A stretch of 64,000 bases of DNA, taken from positions 52,205,147-52,269,146 of the forward strand of contig JAMPIT010000894.1 of assembly GCA_026261815.1 (NCBI GenBank), read 5' to 3'. The translations under genes and the position numbers were made by a program. The stretch comes from Monarcha castaneiventris obscurior (taxonomy: Eukaryota; Chordata; Aves; Passeriformes; Monarchidae). Shown piece by piece: positions 15,501 through 30,500 of this stretch; within the stretch, counting starts at the first letter, position 1, and every line of letters begins with the position of its first letter. A model generated the notes under the pieces. It ran no database searches and was not told the origin of the DNA. It was given only the letters and a program-made list of their open reading frames with translations.

Positions 15501-18500
15501 TGTTTGAATCAAGTAAGGAATTCTCCAGTGTGAATGTGATGATGGATGGGAACATGTACAATTCACATGAGGATCATGGTAAGCCACGTCCTTTTGGGCT
15601 GTTTCAAATTCAGCAGCCAGTTCCAAACATTTCACAACTTAATCATCCTACACACTGCAACAAATATTGCTACAGCCAATCTGTGGCCCCGGGTAAAGAG
15701 CTCCCTACAGCACAAACAGCAGATCTGCCCTGTGTGTTATGGGCTGAAATATCTTTTACCCAGCCTTGACATATTCACATGGATTACCAGCAGTGAGGTA
15801 ACAGCTCAGTCCAGAGGCAGGTGAGAATCCCTCACCCTGCACAGGAGCTCGACAAAGCAAGAACATTACTCAACAAGTGAACACTTCCCAGGGTGGGGGA
15901 TTGCTCTGCCAGCCCGGCAGCACTGCCACTGCACCCTGTGCCCTCAGCCTCCAGGTCCATCCACTCCTCCTGAGCCAGGCTCTCCCCACCTGGCGAGCAG
16001 CAGCGTGATGCAAAAGTGAGAAGCAAACTGTGCTTTTGCCAGGGGTGAAGGGCAGAGTCCAACCACAGTGGCTCCCCTAATTTGAATGCTGACACATTTG
16101 CTGCAAGTGACCTTTGTGATATCTCATGGAATGCAAACAAGTGATAACACTGGCAGGGACAGGGGGGCACTTCGACTGAAGAGGAAATGCATATTTTCCA
16201 CATCACATCAGCCCAATTATCAGTAATTGTCCTTTGCAAAATCTTTTAACTGTGCTTACAACTCAAAGCCTGTAGCTGCTTAACCCTCACACCACTCAAA
16301 TGGCAGTTCTGCCCCATGAAAATGAGCTGAGCCCAAACCCAAATCTTCTTTTACAAGAAATAAGTCACACTTCAGGTTTTATCTGTTGCTTTCTACAGGG
16401 CAGCATGAGAACAGCCAAGCTTGTGAAACTCTCATAAAGGAATCCCAGTATGTCCTCACCTGTCTGGCAAAAGCAGTGCTGCAGTTCCTCATCAGCGGGG
16501 CCCCAGTGATGCACTTACTTTTGGGACGTGCTCCAGTGACTACTGAAGGTGAGTTATGGACAGCACAGGCAGCAATTCCTTTGTGCTACTGATGATTGAT
16601 TCCTGGTAGGAGATTTTTTATGATGAACCAAAGGTGACAACCCTGTTTCTGGAATTGTTTTCCCTGACTTTGATTCATAGAGCCATGGTTTACCTTGCTG
16701 CAGTGTCAATGAGCACAGTTCATGGAGCAGACTTGCCCAACATTTTGCGTCATCATCTCTGTTCCTTTTCTGGTCCCTCCTTCTCATACTTGACAGAAAA
16801 CTGAGTGGGCAACATCTGAATTGGTAAACTCTTCTCTGGTCACATCCCCTTCAGCTGAAGAGTGCAACATCCTCTCCTGGTTTGTGCTGTTTTAGCCTAC
16901 CAGCATGGATCCATCACTGACTGAACATGCTCCCACAGCTAAACAGAGATGGACACCAGGAAAGATGATGTGCCCTCAGAGGTGCCTGTTTTAAAGCCAA
17001 TGGATTTTTCAGTCACATAAAGTAATTCTAATTTTCAGTGTTTGATAATTAAACAACTCACTATGAGATATTCTCAAACAAGAAGTGCAGGTTGATTCTG
17101 ACTATACAGGAGGCTTTCTTTTTGGTTTTCATCCAAATTTTGCAAAAATTTCTGAAAGTTACCACAAGTTGCCACATTTTACTTCAGTAAGAGCTGCATT
17201 TTCAGAACCCAGCCCCCACCTTTTGGGAACACCGGGTGACAGACAGTGTGAGGTCCCCCAGATAACATGCAAAGCACAATCCTGGTTCATGCAAAGATCA
17301 AGGCTGCATCCCATGGAGCTGAGAGCTGCAGAGCAGAGAACACACTGTCAGGAGAGCTCTCTCTCTCAGAGAGTAGCTTTGAAGTACTTAATTTAAAAGA
17401 AAGCAGAGAACAGTTGATTAAAGGGGAATGTGGTGTTAACAAAGACAGTATTTTTTGCTCTTGTAATACTTGTGTGTAAGCGAGGCACATGAAGGCCCCT
17501 GGAGAAAGAGACATGCAAAGTGCCCTACAGAATAAGGACTTGCCTTTTCAAGAAAATGAGATTTGGGGGAAAAAAGTCATTGTTTTGACACATCAGCTAC
17601 CTGCCCAGGCTTTGTCAGGCGGTTGCAAGAAAAAACAAACCCAGCATTTCCAAGTGTAAAGTTATTCCTTGTAACCACAGAGTTATCCAATCCCTTTCCT
17701 GCAGGACAATTTGTTAGCATGAATCCAGAACAAAAGTGGTCTTGGCCCAGGTGCTCCAGAGGAGTGTTAACTCCTTGTTCTTTCCACACTGGGACTTTTG
17801 CTCACACTGAGGGTTTCAGATTCCCAGGCCATCGCTCCACTGTTAACAGCAGGACAGCTGTAAACCAGGATGAAGTATTTTTCTAGGTAGTAACCAACGA
17901 GGAGAGGAACAATCCCTAATCCTTCTCATTTTAAAACTGAAAAGAGGGAATCTAAGTCCTCTTGCAAGGAGCAAGAAGTCAGGTCGGGTAGATGTTGCAA
18001 TTTACCACCATATTGTGCCAATAAGCAATCCAGAAAGGAATTACCAGGCAACATGGTTGTCTTCTTATCCCATTCCTTTTCATGGGGAAGGGAGAGAGAA
18101 TTTTTTTGCACAAATTGTAAGTGGAAAAATTATGTTTTCTCACTGTAGAGCATTGGCCAAAGCCTGGAGTGACATAAATAAATACCACGGGAAAGAAGGG
18201 GAGGAGGGAAGGAAGAAAAGGAAAATTACACAAGCTCGACCCTTCTTGGGACATGGCATATTAAAAATGCCACTGGAGTTTACTGCACATTAAAAATGTC
18301 ACTATTAGGTTGTTTTCTCTGGGACTGTGGAATATTAAACAAGCCAGAGACTTCAAATGTTCATTTTGTTTTTTGGGCTGTCTCTTTTGCCTGACACACA
18401 TTTTCCTACTGCCCATGTACAGCTGTTCTGTTGGCATCAGCCATCACACAACCTAAGTGCTGGAGAAAGTAATCCAAGGGCTACAAAATGTAAGTACCTC

Positions 18501-21500
18501 TTGAGAAGAGGGAGTAAACTGCAAAATTTCTCTCAAGAATCTTGGGAGACAGCTCTGCTAGCCCCCCTCAACAGGGCCTGCTCTGGCTCTCACTAGAGGA
18601 AACAGAAACTCTCTGGTTACGTACATAAGAAATGGATGTTTTTGATCTAGAATAAATTCTGTCTACTAGGCATCACTGCACATTGGGTAATTATAGAAGG
18701 GCTCATTCCTTCCACTGCAGAAATTAGTGAAAGAAATTCTCTAGCTTATCTTCAGCATATCAGGCCAGACAAGCAAAATAATCCTGACAGTATTAAGAAA
18801 GCACTTCAAGTTCTTTGGATAAAAATACACCAGAAGAATGTCAGCTATCCATACTTCTCCCAGGTTTAGAGAGAAGATCTGTGAGCTATTACACATTCCA
18901 CAGGTGCAGTAGTTTGCATCTCCAAACATCATCTTCAATGCATAGTTGATAATTTAAAAAATATCAAGACCCTGTAGCCTGTGCTCAGAAATGGTACAGA
19001 CCAGTCAAAGAGTGGCAGCAGTAAATTCTCCCTCAAAAGCTGTTTTCTGGCATGTATTTGTGGTCAAATTTCTCTCACCCTTCTTTTTATGGAGGTTTTT
19101 GTGACAGGGGAGAGTAAAGGAAATCTTTATTGCTGGCCAAAGCTCATGTCTGTTTACCGAGCACACTTCTCTCTGCACTAATACACGTGTATTTACCTTT
19201 TAAACTGCAGGTCGGCAGACTTTACAAGTGTTACAAGATGACAGCTACTGGAAAGGAGCATTCCCAGGCAGCTGGTGAAGCTGTTCAGACCTGTCACTGC
19301 CATGATTCGTTTGTAAGAATTAGATCCTACTTTCGTTAATAAAATGGGAACAATAGGGAAATAGGGAATGAGCTTGCACTTTAGTAATATGCCCCAGAGT
19401 TTAGCTACTCTTGCTTTTCCACTTGACCTTGCTACTGGACTGAGGAGCAATGATTTACTACTAAAACACTGCCACTTATCTCTTATTTAAATTTGCATGT
19501 TTTAACTTGAGCTACAAGATCCTGCTATGATTTTGGCTGCTAGGTTAAAGGATGTTTTTAGGGAGGCACCGAGACATGGGGACCAGGCTACCTTGCAACT
19601 CTGGCTGCCAGTTTCTAGCATGGCCCCAAAACAACAGATTCAAACATGAGGAGGAGCATCACCACTCCCTGAACATCCTGGGCATGGCACAGACAGCCCT
19701 AAGCTGTGTCTGTGCGTGAGAATAGGGAAACGCTGCTGTTTGTTCTGAAAGCCTTTGCCCTTGAACACAAGTACACTCTGCTCCCCTTTTGCTCCACAGT
19801 TAACACAGACATGCCTGCGGGATGACTTCCCCACTATTTACATATTTATGCTCTGTCCTTTATTAGTCAGTGTTTCTGTCTCCAGCCCGTAACCTTTGTC
19901 AGGTCTGGGATCTGCCTGCACTTTCTACAGTTGCTGGAAGACAGATTCCTCCTGCAATTCAAAATACTGTGGGGAGGGGTAGGGTTAGGGTTTTTTTCCC
20001 TGAGGTCCATGCTCCTGCTTCACTGGGAAGTAGCTGAAATATCTCATATAAAACCAGAATTTGCAACAGTGAAAAGTTGTTTTGTCTTTTACAAGAGCGG
20101 GGGCTCTATAGAAGCCTTGCACAGCCCCAAAAGTTTTCAAAAGGCCACTGAGAGGAATATTGGAGGATTTGGATCCACAGCAAAAAACAAGCCTCATCCA
20201 AGCACTCCCACTGACTGTGGCTGGCATTGGACTGGACCCATATGTGAAATGTAAGCAAAATATCCTCAAAGTCCTTCACAATATAGTGGATTACAGCAAG
20301 AGCGTTTTTTATTTATGAAAAGCGGGGTTATAACAAAAGGACATTGCTATGTCCAGGGCCTTCCTTTCCCCCCCTCCAAACATTCCAGGGAAAAGGCAGA
20401 GACTGTTCTCACACACACGGATGCATCACCTCCTCAGCTCCACAAATTTGTTTCCCCAGCATAAAACTAAAACAAGCAGAGAAGTATTTTTCTTCCAGTG
20501 TTTGCTTTCTATTTATTTTCTGTTGCTACCTTTGTGCCTGCAGCAAGGTCAATGTTCCTGAGCCCCAGGACCCACTGGTTTTGTATCTGCTGCTTTTCAA
20601 ACCCCAGAGGATGGCACTAGAGCAGCTCCCCCTCTGCAGCTGGCAGGCACAGGACTGCTCCAGAGTTGGGGTGACCAGGCAGAATGTTAGGAACATAACC
20701 AGGGGTTCCCAGTGGGACAGGGAATAGAATTGGCATGGGACATACCACCTCAGCTGTGCTTTCAGCTGATTTTTAAGGAATTGGAGCCTTGAGTTACCTC
20801 TTTTACAGTTGTGGTATTATTATTGTTATTATTATTGTTATTATTATTATTCCAAGTTTCTTTATCGTTATTTTTATTTCTTTGTTGTCTTCATGACTGT
20901 TCACAGAGAGCAAAATTCTGAAAGGTCGCTGGGAGATTCATATTCATTTTTGAAGGTGAGCAAATAGCTGCAGGGATTTATTCACCCAATTTCAATCAGA
21001 AAAAATACATAATCAACTTATTGGAGGGAAAAATTCCCAAACCTGACTGCACATATCTAACCAGGGCAACCTCACAGTGCTGTCATTCAGAGCATCACTC
21101 TCTCTGTTGACAAACAACAACCTCTTCCTGCCAATATCAAGGACTTTAAATTTTGGCACATTCTGGGCACTATAAGAACCATAAATAACAACTTATTGAA
21201 CGAATCTCACTCTACTAGGCATGACCTTCCCAAACTTGTATAATGTGTGAAATCATTTATTGCTGGGAGACCCATTAAACAGGCAGCCACAAAAGCCCAA
21301 TGCATCTTTTACTGTTTGAAGCCTAAACCTCAACATCATTTATTTCTAAGCTAGTTTTTGGGTACATACAGAAATCAAACCCTTGTAAAATCACTTTAAT
21401 TTCCTGCTCTCATTCCTTGGGCACAGAGTGGACCTGTAAGATATTTCAGTTTGGTTTTTTTTCCACATTACTGGTAAACTCCAGTTTCAGCCAGGATGCC

Positions 21501-24500
21501 CATAAACAAAACTCACGTCAGACAAGGCAAAGGTTCCAAGAAGACAGTTACTAGCTCAAAGCCAGAGTGTTTCATTTTAGACTTCATCCCTATTTAAACC
21601 ATGAAAATCTCAGTAAGTATTGAATTTAAATCCACTGTCACTTTCTCCAGGCCCTTGTCAAAGGACTCATTATTAGCTTCTGGTTTACAGTACCTCCTAG
21701 ATCCCCATGCTGAGAGGGACCACACTGAATAAAGCAGATCTGCTGCACACACAGAGCAAGAAGCAGCCTCCACACCCCGGAGTGTTTGGGATCCCAGATG
21801 GACCAGACAAAAGATAAGAAAGAGGTGCTGTTTCCAGCATGTGACACTCAGCAGGTCAGAGGGTTCAGAAGGATAGCTCAGGATTCGCAAGTCAGAACCC
21901 AGAACCTTTTCTACCACATCAGATTTTGTCATCCTCTCATCAAATGAAACAAAGTATATACATACAGTGAAGAGTACATGTGGATATAGTAAAGCATATG
22001 AACATAAGCCATTTTGTAAGAAAGGTCCTGTCCCTTCTTACAGGAGCAACCACAAAACCTCCCAAGCCTCTCAGATCCATCTGAATCCTTTCTTTTCTCA
22101 TCTGGAATGGCCCCTATCCCAGGGCCCCCTCTCACACTGAAACAACAGCTCACTCGGTAACAGTTTCTGCAGGAGAGCACAATGTTTGGGTATGTGTTTA
22201 CCAAAAGGAACCTTTGTAATTTCTGGTTTCTGTTGGTCCTGGTGCCCTATTTCTGCATGCCAAAAGGGTGAGCAGCACGCTGCCTGTAAGCTGAACTCTC
22301 TTATTCCCTGCTCCAAGGCCTGTGGGACTAGGCAGCTATCAACAGAAAGGTAACTGCACAGGCAAGCCTGAACTTCCAGCCATGGCTGCCATGTGTGTAA
22401 AACCCTGGCTGCCTGCTGAAGTCCTGGGTTACCACAAGCCCTCAGTATCAGCAACACGACTGTTTTCCATGCCAAGCTACCTTGAGCCTGTCAAAGTAGG
22501 TTTAATTGTTGATTTTCTCTGCACAGTGCCCAGAGCATTGTATGACATTGGCTAGGCCAGCTGTTCCAGGAAAATGCTCCAGGAAATGGCTGCTGTCTCA
22601 TCCCTCATGGCTGAGGATCTCTCCCACCCAAGCCATCCCTGCAGGACAGTGCCCATGGTTCACAGAGCACTACAGAGGAACAACTGGGAGCTCCAGAGCA
22701 GCAGTTGGCAGCAGGACAGCAGGGCCCTCACTTTTGCTGTACCATTGCTGTGAGTTTCCACTCGGATCACTGTGCCACTGGAAGGAATGCAGATCTGTGT
22801 CAATCTGAATTACAGTCAGACTTGTGGGTGCTGAAAGAATGGTAAAACAAACAGAATGCTGCAGCAAAAGTCAGAAGGAATGCACCAACAGTATTTCCTA
22901 CAGCTACCTGCCCCAATATTCATGGTGTGATTCATTTATCTACCGAAGCACTGCAGAAACCCTGAACTAGTTACATAATTCTCATCATGGGCTTATGTGA
23001 AATTAAGTCATCCCAAACGGTCATTCAAACCAAGGGTTACTGACAAGAGAAGGGATGAAATAAAATGTTCCTGTTGTTCTAGACACAAAAAAGACTGCTC
23101 AGGAAGTAACTTTATAACCTGAGAAGGGTCTGCAGCTTTAAGAAATTTTCCCCTAAAGGTTGTAAAGCTTTTACTATGCAAAGTATTTTTGCTATTATAT
23201 ACACTGGCGGCCACTAAGTGCAGCTATTATTTCTGGCGGTCATTCAGAGGAGGTCGGGACTGATAAAGTGTTTAACAGAGTTTGTTTGGGTAGATCCATC
23301 TGTGTTTTTAACCTCCCATACAGTCTCTGGTGTCCTTTTAAAAGATGCTGGATGTTCCTGAGTCTAATAAATTACAGGCTTTACTTTTATTTGCCATTTT
23401 TTATTATTTATCATGCCACAGCAAAGAACGTCTTCTTTACATTGCCCACACTCTTCTGTATGGATTACACAAGCATCTGAAAAATAGGATGTTTCTTTGC
23501 TGTGGGGCAGGGGTGCAGCTTACACAGGGCTCCCATTTCCTTGGGAAAGGCCGTGTGAAGTTGTGGCCTGTGGCTCTCACTCCTTACACCCTGGGGTGAG
23601 TTCATCCTTCAGAGGAACCAAGAGGGGAGATCACAATCAAAGGGCAGGGAAGCAAAAGGTGTGTTGAAAGGTTGTAGCAAGGAGCCCAAGATGGAGCTTC
23701 CAAAAGGAAATGTTTTCAGGTCACCTGAGCACCAGGAAAAATATCCCAAGTAATTGGGAAGGACTGTGATAGCAGTTTAACACTCCCACTGGATGGGTTT
23801 GGTAGGGCAAGAACTGAAACACAGTACCAACATAAACTCTCTGTACTGCATGGAGCAAACCAGGGGAGCTCTCAGCACTGCATGAGCACAAAGGTGAAGC
23901 ACCTCAGTGACAACTTCTGCTACTCTTTATGAGTACTCTGTGTCCAAAACCTGAAAAGAAACCTTGCTGGGACTACATTGCTTCAAAATGCTGTGCAAAC
24001 ACTTGCTGATTCTGAAGCAGGTAAGAATTGGTATTGCCATTTTACAGACTGGAAAGTAACACAGAACATCCATGTATCGCAAGGAGGTCTCATGCTGGTC
24101 AGGCACCAATAAGCCAGGACCTTCCTAGAAAGTGTCCAGCAAAGAACAACTCTTCCAGGAGCAAAGGCAGCCTCCCTGGACAGCGGTGATCTCAGCAAGT
24201 GATTCCAGGTCTTGTGATTCAGCTCTTTGTGAAATCACCCGAGGCAAACTCGGGGACAGAGAGACAGGAGCCGTGTGTGGCAGCTCCACAGAGGCAGCTT
24301 TATTGTCCAGCAGTCCCTGGGAAGGGGAGGCCAGGGACAGCAGCTCCCTGATTCAGGGCAAATCCAGGGCCCTTTTTATGGGAAAAGCAGGGGGGTGGGG
24401 TAGAACCCAATTTACCAACTGGATACAAGGTATTACCATACAGAAACAAGGCATGCGGGGGGTGGTTTCTTTCTTCACCGTAACCTAGAGAGAGGGTTAT

Positions 24501-27500
24501 CTCTGAGTCTTTCTGCCCTCAGGCTTCTCTCCTCCAAGGGAGTGCAGAGAACCCCTGAGTCAAAGGCTCACAGCCCTCCACATCCATGGATATAAAAAGA
24601 CATTTAAATCCTCCAGGGAGGGATCCTCACATGTGAAAACCATTCTGTATGTTTCATAAAGCCTTTTGTACCCAGAGACAGCAGTATCCTGTGTGTGTGC
24701 TCCAGGCGCCTCCAGCACTCACCTGAGCTTGTCTGCTACGAAGATGACGCGGCGCTCCAGCAGCAGGGAGGCGAAGATGCGGATGATCTGCCGCACGCTG
24801 AGGCACCCGAACAGGCACTCAAAGTCCACGTGTTCCAGGCGGGAGTCCATGGGCCTCCGCAGCTCGATGACCTGCACACACCCAACACACAGCAGTCAGC
24901 GTCGCTGGGCGAGGCCGGCAGTGCCAGCGTGCCTGGGAGCCCAGCCCGGCCCTCCGGCACTGCCCCGGGCGTGCCTGGCCAGGGGACACACACTGAATGA
25001 ACCCCAGCCCCCTGCAAACCCAGGCTGCAGGCACAGCACTCCAGAAAAACGGTGTATTGCACAATTCCTGCCATGCCATTCCTCCCAGAATACAGCTGTG
25101 TGCACTGCTGTCATCTCCAAGGGAAGCATAATTCTCCCTTCCAAACATTCTGTCAGAGATGCAGAGCTTGGCTGAGTCAAGAGTATGAAGCAAGTAACAA
25201 TCAAACACTGAAGCTGGAAGCTTACAGGGTTAAAATAGCCATAAAGACAAGGTAAATTGGGTTCTAAGCTTGGCTAACAATTTATATTAACACCTAGATA
25301 GGAGCCTGGGACTCAACTAAAAGGCCAGGAAGACTTTAAACCAAATTTACTTCATTTCCACTCTTCTCTCTAGATAAAGATACGTACGTATATATTTATA
25401 TATACTTAACTGGGGTGTCAGGACAAGGTCTTGGATGGTGAGTTGTGACATCCCTTTACAGTCTAATTTTCATACTTCATCCATGACCTCAGGCCCTCTC
25501 CTTCCTTTTCTCAAATGCCTTTTCCTTGATTCCTTTATTACATCTTCCTTTTACTCTGCAATTCACATGTTCAGATGTGGAACTTGAAGGCAGAGGACAG
25601 AAAAAAGAAGAGGGAAAAATAACGTGAAGAAGAGAGTAACAGAAGGAGGAAAATATGAAGCACAAGACAGCACATGAGGGACTATTGAGGAATTTGAGGA
25701 AACAGAAGGGAGAGGGAAAAAGATGGCCAACTTGAAGCTGTGTTGAAATCTCTGAATATATATTAACAGGAACATGTATACATCTTCTTTCCATATGTCC
25801 AAAAATCATCGTCACTTTATTGCTTTAGACTACTCTTATGTTTTCATGCACATGACACCACATTTCACAAGTGTACAGGATCAGGTTTAATCTGGAGTAG
25901 CCCTTACAAAATTCCTCACAAACACTGCTTTAAGGATATGCTCAAGATCACAGGATACTGTAAACAAAGTAAGTCCATATCAGTTTAGTTGTGATATTGT
26001 TTGTGATCAGTAACACACAACTGTAAAAAGAAAGCCACTCTTAGAACAGTATCTGTGCACAGATTTGATTTTTTTAAGCCTGAAATACAGGAACATTATG
26101 ATTTATAGACACCCATCACTCAGCTGTTGCCCCAAAGAGCAGTAAGAAACAAACTGTGGAGTGACTGTACCAGGAATAGCTCCTTGGAAATAAAATAGCT
26201 CCCTAACTCTCCCTCACAATCAGCAAAGGTGCCCACTTCCATTCCTTTGCGCTGAGATTGCAAGCTCAAATCAAGTGTGTGTGCCAAATCATGAGGAGCT
26301 GACTGCTGCAAACCTTCCAACATGAAAATCTTGCTGCAGGGTAGGATGCAATGCAAGTTACAGCAGCTTTTACAAATACCAGGAATGTTTTCTGCTGCCT
26401 GGCAAAGCCTGCTGCCTCAGTCTGCTCATCACAAAGAAATACACTGTCTGCTTCCCAATTAATCATCATCTTTGTTTAGGCAAGAGGAGCCACAATGGAA
26501 GGACAAGATTCTGTTCCTAAGTAAGCCAGTGCATTCCATTTAAATAACGAGTTTGTACTAGCACAACAGAGAGCAAAGCTCAGCCAGAAGAGAGTTGTTT
26601 GTTTGTTGGAATTATCTCAATGTTTTTCTCTGGGAGAGTTCAGAAGCTTGAGCAGAGGATAGAGAAGTTGCAGATCCATGGCTCCCAGACACATTCACAC
26701 AGAAAAAGCATTGTCAGATCTTTCCCCTGTTATGCCAATCACCCTTTCAGATGCTGTTTCTCCAGAAGAAAATGCAGGTGACTTTAAAATGCCTTGCAAG
26801 TCACTTCTACAAAGAACATTTTACATTTCATACCAGCTTACTCCATACATTACAGGCCCACTCCACTGAAGTCAGTGGCATTACATTTAGAGAAAATATG
26901 ATTCAAGGCAAAAATAACAAAAGCACTGTAAAGCTAACCCCAAGGAGTGTAAAATAACCCTACAGGGGAGGGGTTCTTTCCTGCTTTCACTAACTGGGAC
27001 AAATTCTGTTCCTATCTTCAGGGATGTATCCCCTCTATATCCTTTCCCTGTCTGAGTGGAGCTACGGTGTTGTTATATAGGGGCATGCAGAGAACAGAAT
27101 TTAACATGGTTGGCCAGCCCCAAGCTGCAAAAGCCTGTTAATCAATACTGCCATTTTCCAGTAAGGCACATGTTGTCTCAAGCTAGGCTTCTAGCTACTT
27201 GAGTCAGGAATAAAAAGAAATGACATCTATTATATGTGAGCACATACACACAGAAGTTTTACATCCCATGCTTTTCTTTGAGGGCCAGTTTAAAGGTATT
27301 TATTGCCAAAGAGAGCCATTTGAATGCTGCTGGTCACTCCTACCAATGCCAGGACCAGCAGTAATGAGGTTTGAAATAACAAGCAGCTGCTGAAGTGCTC
27401 AGGTACAGACAGCATGGGAAACTCACGCTTGCCTGTTATCACTGTGATAAAGCCCAGCAATGCTGCAGTCTCTGAACTGCAGGAGGCCAGGCACACTGGG

Positions 27501-30500
27501 ACATTTGTGTTGGCTGTTTTTCTTACACACAACTTACTAATAAACATAAAATAATAAATACATAACCATAAATTGGCTTCTAATCATCAATGGGAACTAG
27601 CATTAGCATATCCACAGTGGTGCAGCTCCTGCCCTGCTCATTTTGAGGGTGTGCCACCCCACATCCCTGTAGGATCTGTTTGCCTCCTCCCATTTTTCTT
27701 TTGCTGTTTTGATAATGGAGTGGTAAAGGGCTTTAACTTTTAATGTTTGCAGTTGCTTTTTACCTCATTTCCAGCTCCAGGCAGGAAGGTCTTCACTTTG
27801 ATTGTCTTTCCAGGTGCAGGAAAAGGAGATTCCATCAGACTTCTCATAAATGGATAAACCAGGGCAGCAGATATTCCTCTTCTCCTTTCAACCTCATCCA
27901 GGATCTGGTCCATTAGTAAGACATAAGTGAGAGAGAGACAGAACATGTCAGCATCACACAGACTTTTGAAGCATCCTTTGACCCATGTGCTTAAACACAT
28001 GGCAGATCTGAGTTAACTTCTCCTCTACCATGTATTTCTTCATTACCATCACTCCATGTTTTCCAGTTACAAAATGAAGCCTGTTTGTGAAAGTAATTAG
28101 CACAGAGGCAAGGAAGAATTAATAAATCTGGAAAAGAGGAAGAAGACTCAACGTGACTAAAGGGATCCATATATTGTTGGGATTATTCCTGAACAGCAGG
28201 GTGAGCTGAAGGAGAGAAAGATGAAGACAAATCCAACGATCACAGCCCAGGTCAGCACCACATCTCAGTGGTACATCTTGAAATCTGTGTCAAGGAAAAA
28301 TATTCTTCTGCATGGGCATTCCTTCCATTTCAAACGAGAGGGCAGAAAAAAGCCAGAGTAGCAAAGAAAGCAATGATAGCAGGACAGAGCTCCTGAAAGG
28401 CTCCCAGCAGTGGCTGTCAGGTCAGAGTCTGTGCTGAGCTGGAGACCACGAGCAGCCCCTGGAGCATGCCCAGCTGTTCACACTGGTGCCTGCATCAAGG
28501 TCATTTTCTCTTGGACATGATGCAGAGCAGGCAATCTAGGCTTGAAATAAGCAGATGGAACATCTTACAAAGAGGAGACTTATTTTCTTCTCTCTTTGGT
28601 CACATGGGGCAACATAAATTAGATCACAGCTAAGCTTCCCCACATTAGAACATATAGAGCATGGATGATAAACCTAAAGAAGACAGAAAGCAAGGTTCAA
28701 AGCAGTTAGTGGATTGACCTGCAATGGTGATCTTTTAACCACCACTCCAGAGCAAAAGGCCAGACAAGAGTTAGTGGGCCTGAGCCAGGCATTTTCTCTT
28801 GTTTCTCTTGGAAATGGTTTTCACTGAAGCAGAACATGAAAAGACACTTAAGCACAAGCTGGTGACCTGTGACAATAGCTGGTGACACCAAATGCCAGCA
28901 GAGACACTGGCTGGTGCAGTTTCCCCTTCCTCCCTGGGACACAGTGAAGGCCTAACTAAAGCAAAGCTGCCCCTGTGTACATAACTTGCATTCCAGTCCA
29001 TGGAGGTGGCAGATAACCATAAATGAGGACATGAATTTCACTTGTGATGTCATTTGCAGCACAACCATCCTCAGCAAACAGAACCAGCTGCCCAAGAGGG
29101 AAGCAGCAATGAAGCAGGGCTGCACCCCAAGCCCCTTGGAGCTCCTGCACACTGCCAGCACACAATTGTGTTCCTGCAGTCACTACTTGATGCTTTTTGT
29201 TGCTGGAGCTGGGGTCATGTGTGTGTCATATGCCTGCCCCAAGGACCTTCACAATGCAAATAAAAGGAGCAGTTACCAAATAAAAGCTGAACAGAGATCA
29301 CAGGAGATAAAATGGTCAGAAACATCTGTTGAACCCATGACCAAATGGGCTGGCTGGAAGTTAAGATATCTGTGGTTCTCAAGTCTGTCTTAGCAATAGG
29401 TATTACAACAGTGAGCGAGCATAAAAGGCTTTGTGGAAGACGAAATTAATGCAAGTTATCAGAAAAAGGATGATAAACATTTTAAACCAGAGGAATCTTT
29501 TTGCTTTCGTGATAAATAATAGCCAAGATTTAATATACCATGGCTTTTTATCACTCACTGTGTACTGTAAAGACAGCTATTCCTTGTTTTGACTAATTCA
29601 GTAAAATGCACCTTCATTATTTTTTCCTCTCTTTCACTGGATTTATCAAGTAAGGACAGGTTCCTTCTCTTTAGCTGGAAAAAGAGTGTCTCACTCTTCA
29701 GGAACTTCTGTCTCCATCCACACCTCATCTGTCTTCAAAACCAACAAGGATGCTAAGGCTCAAGTGCTTCCTCCTTCATTGACCAAGTGTTCCCTTTCCA
29801 AAGGCAGTGCCTGGAGTGTGTGCTGTGGGGCTGCCCTCAGGAGGTGACAGCCCTGTGCAGGGCAGCACTGCTGTGCCCACACCCCAGTGAGGATGGGCTC
29901 CTCCTGTGGCCCAGCCCCTCCACCACCCAGGAGTGGAAAAGCAGCACAGATGTGTTACAGCCCCAGGCAGGGCCTGTGGGAGCCCAGAGTGCAGAGAATA
30001 TTTCTCTGCCTGTTTTGAAGGGTTCTACTCCCCTGGACAACACTGGTTTTGACCTTCGTCCATGGAGAAAATTGCCTACCCTCTGGGAAGAACTAGAATC
30101 TACACTGGTGTGAACTAGGTGGTAGAATATTATGTAACATTGTCTCAGGGTGAAAAATTTAGAGGTTTTGGGTTTGTTAATATAGTAAATAGATAAAAAG
30201 TAAAAACACCAAAATGGAGGATTGTTGTTGTTCTCCAAACCTTCTTCTTCTTCTTCTATTCCTCCATATTCTGCAGTAGAAGTAGTTTAAGGTGATTGGA
30301 TAAAGAATTCTGCAGCTCCTGTCTACATGACAAAGTTTATTGAACATTGGTGGAAAAGTGAAAATATCTTTCATTTTAAGTTTTCATTGGGTGATTTACC
30401 TTTAACAAGACTGTGTAATCTTGATAATTTGGCTTCTCTTGCATTCTCTGCTCTGTGCTGTGTCTGGGTCACATTAGTGACTCTATTTCTCTGATAAGAC

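Larger units (their letters stand above)
7978..24722 (-). other. Largest DENND2B intron (16.7 kb)
   Basis: This intron splits the cDENN domain. It contains an old reversed CR1 end (13315-13375), a purine-rich GGGAA-type tract (about 13745-13790), a TTA microsatellite (20815-20851) and a sense-oriented solo LTR (24228-24572). The remainder looks unique. None of the open frames of 60-130 codons within it shows a recognisable domain or codon pattern, so I call no nested gene. Confidence 0.75.

Noticed and set aside
19979..19990. Two telomere-like TTAGGG units
   Set aside because: Too few units to indicate an interstitial telomeric repeat.
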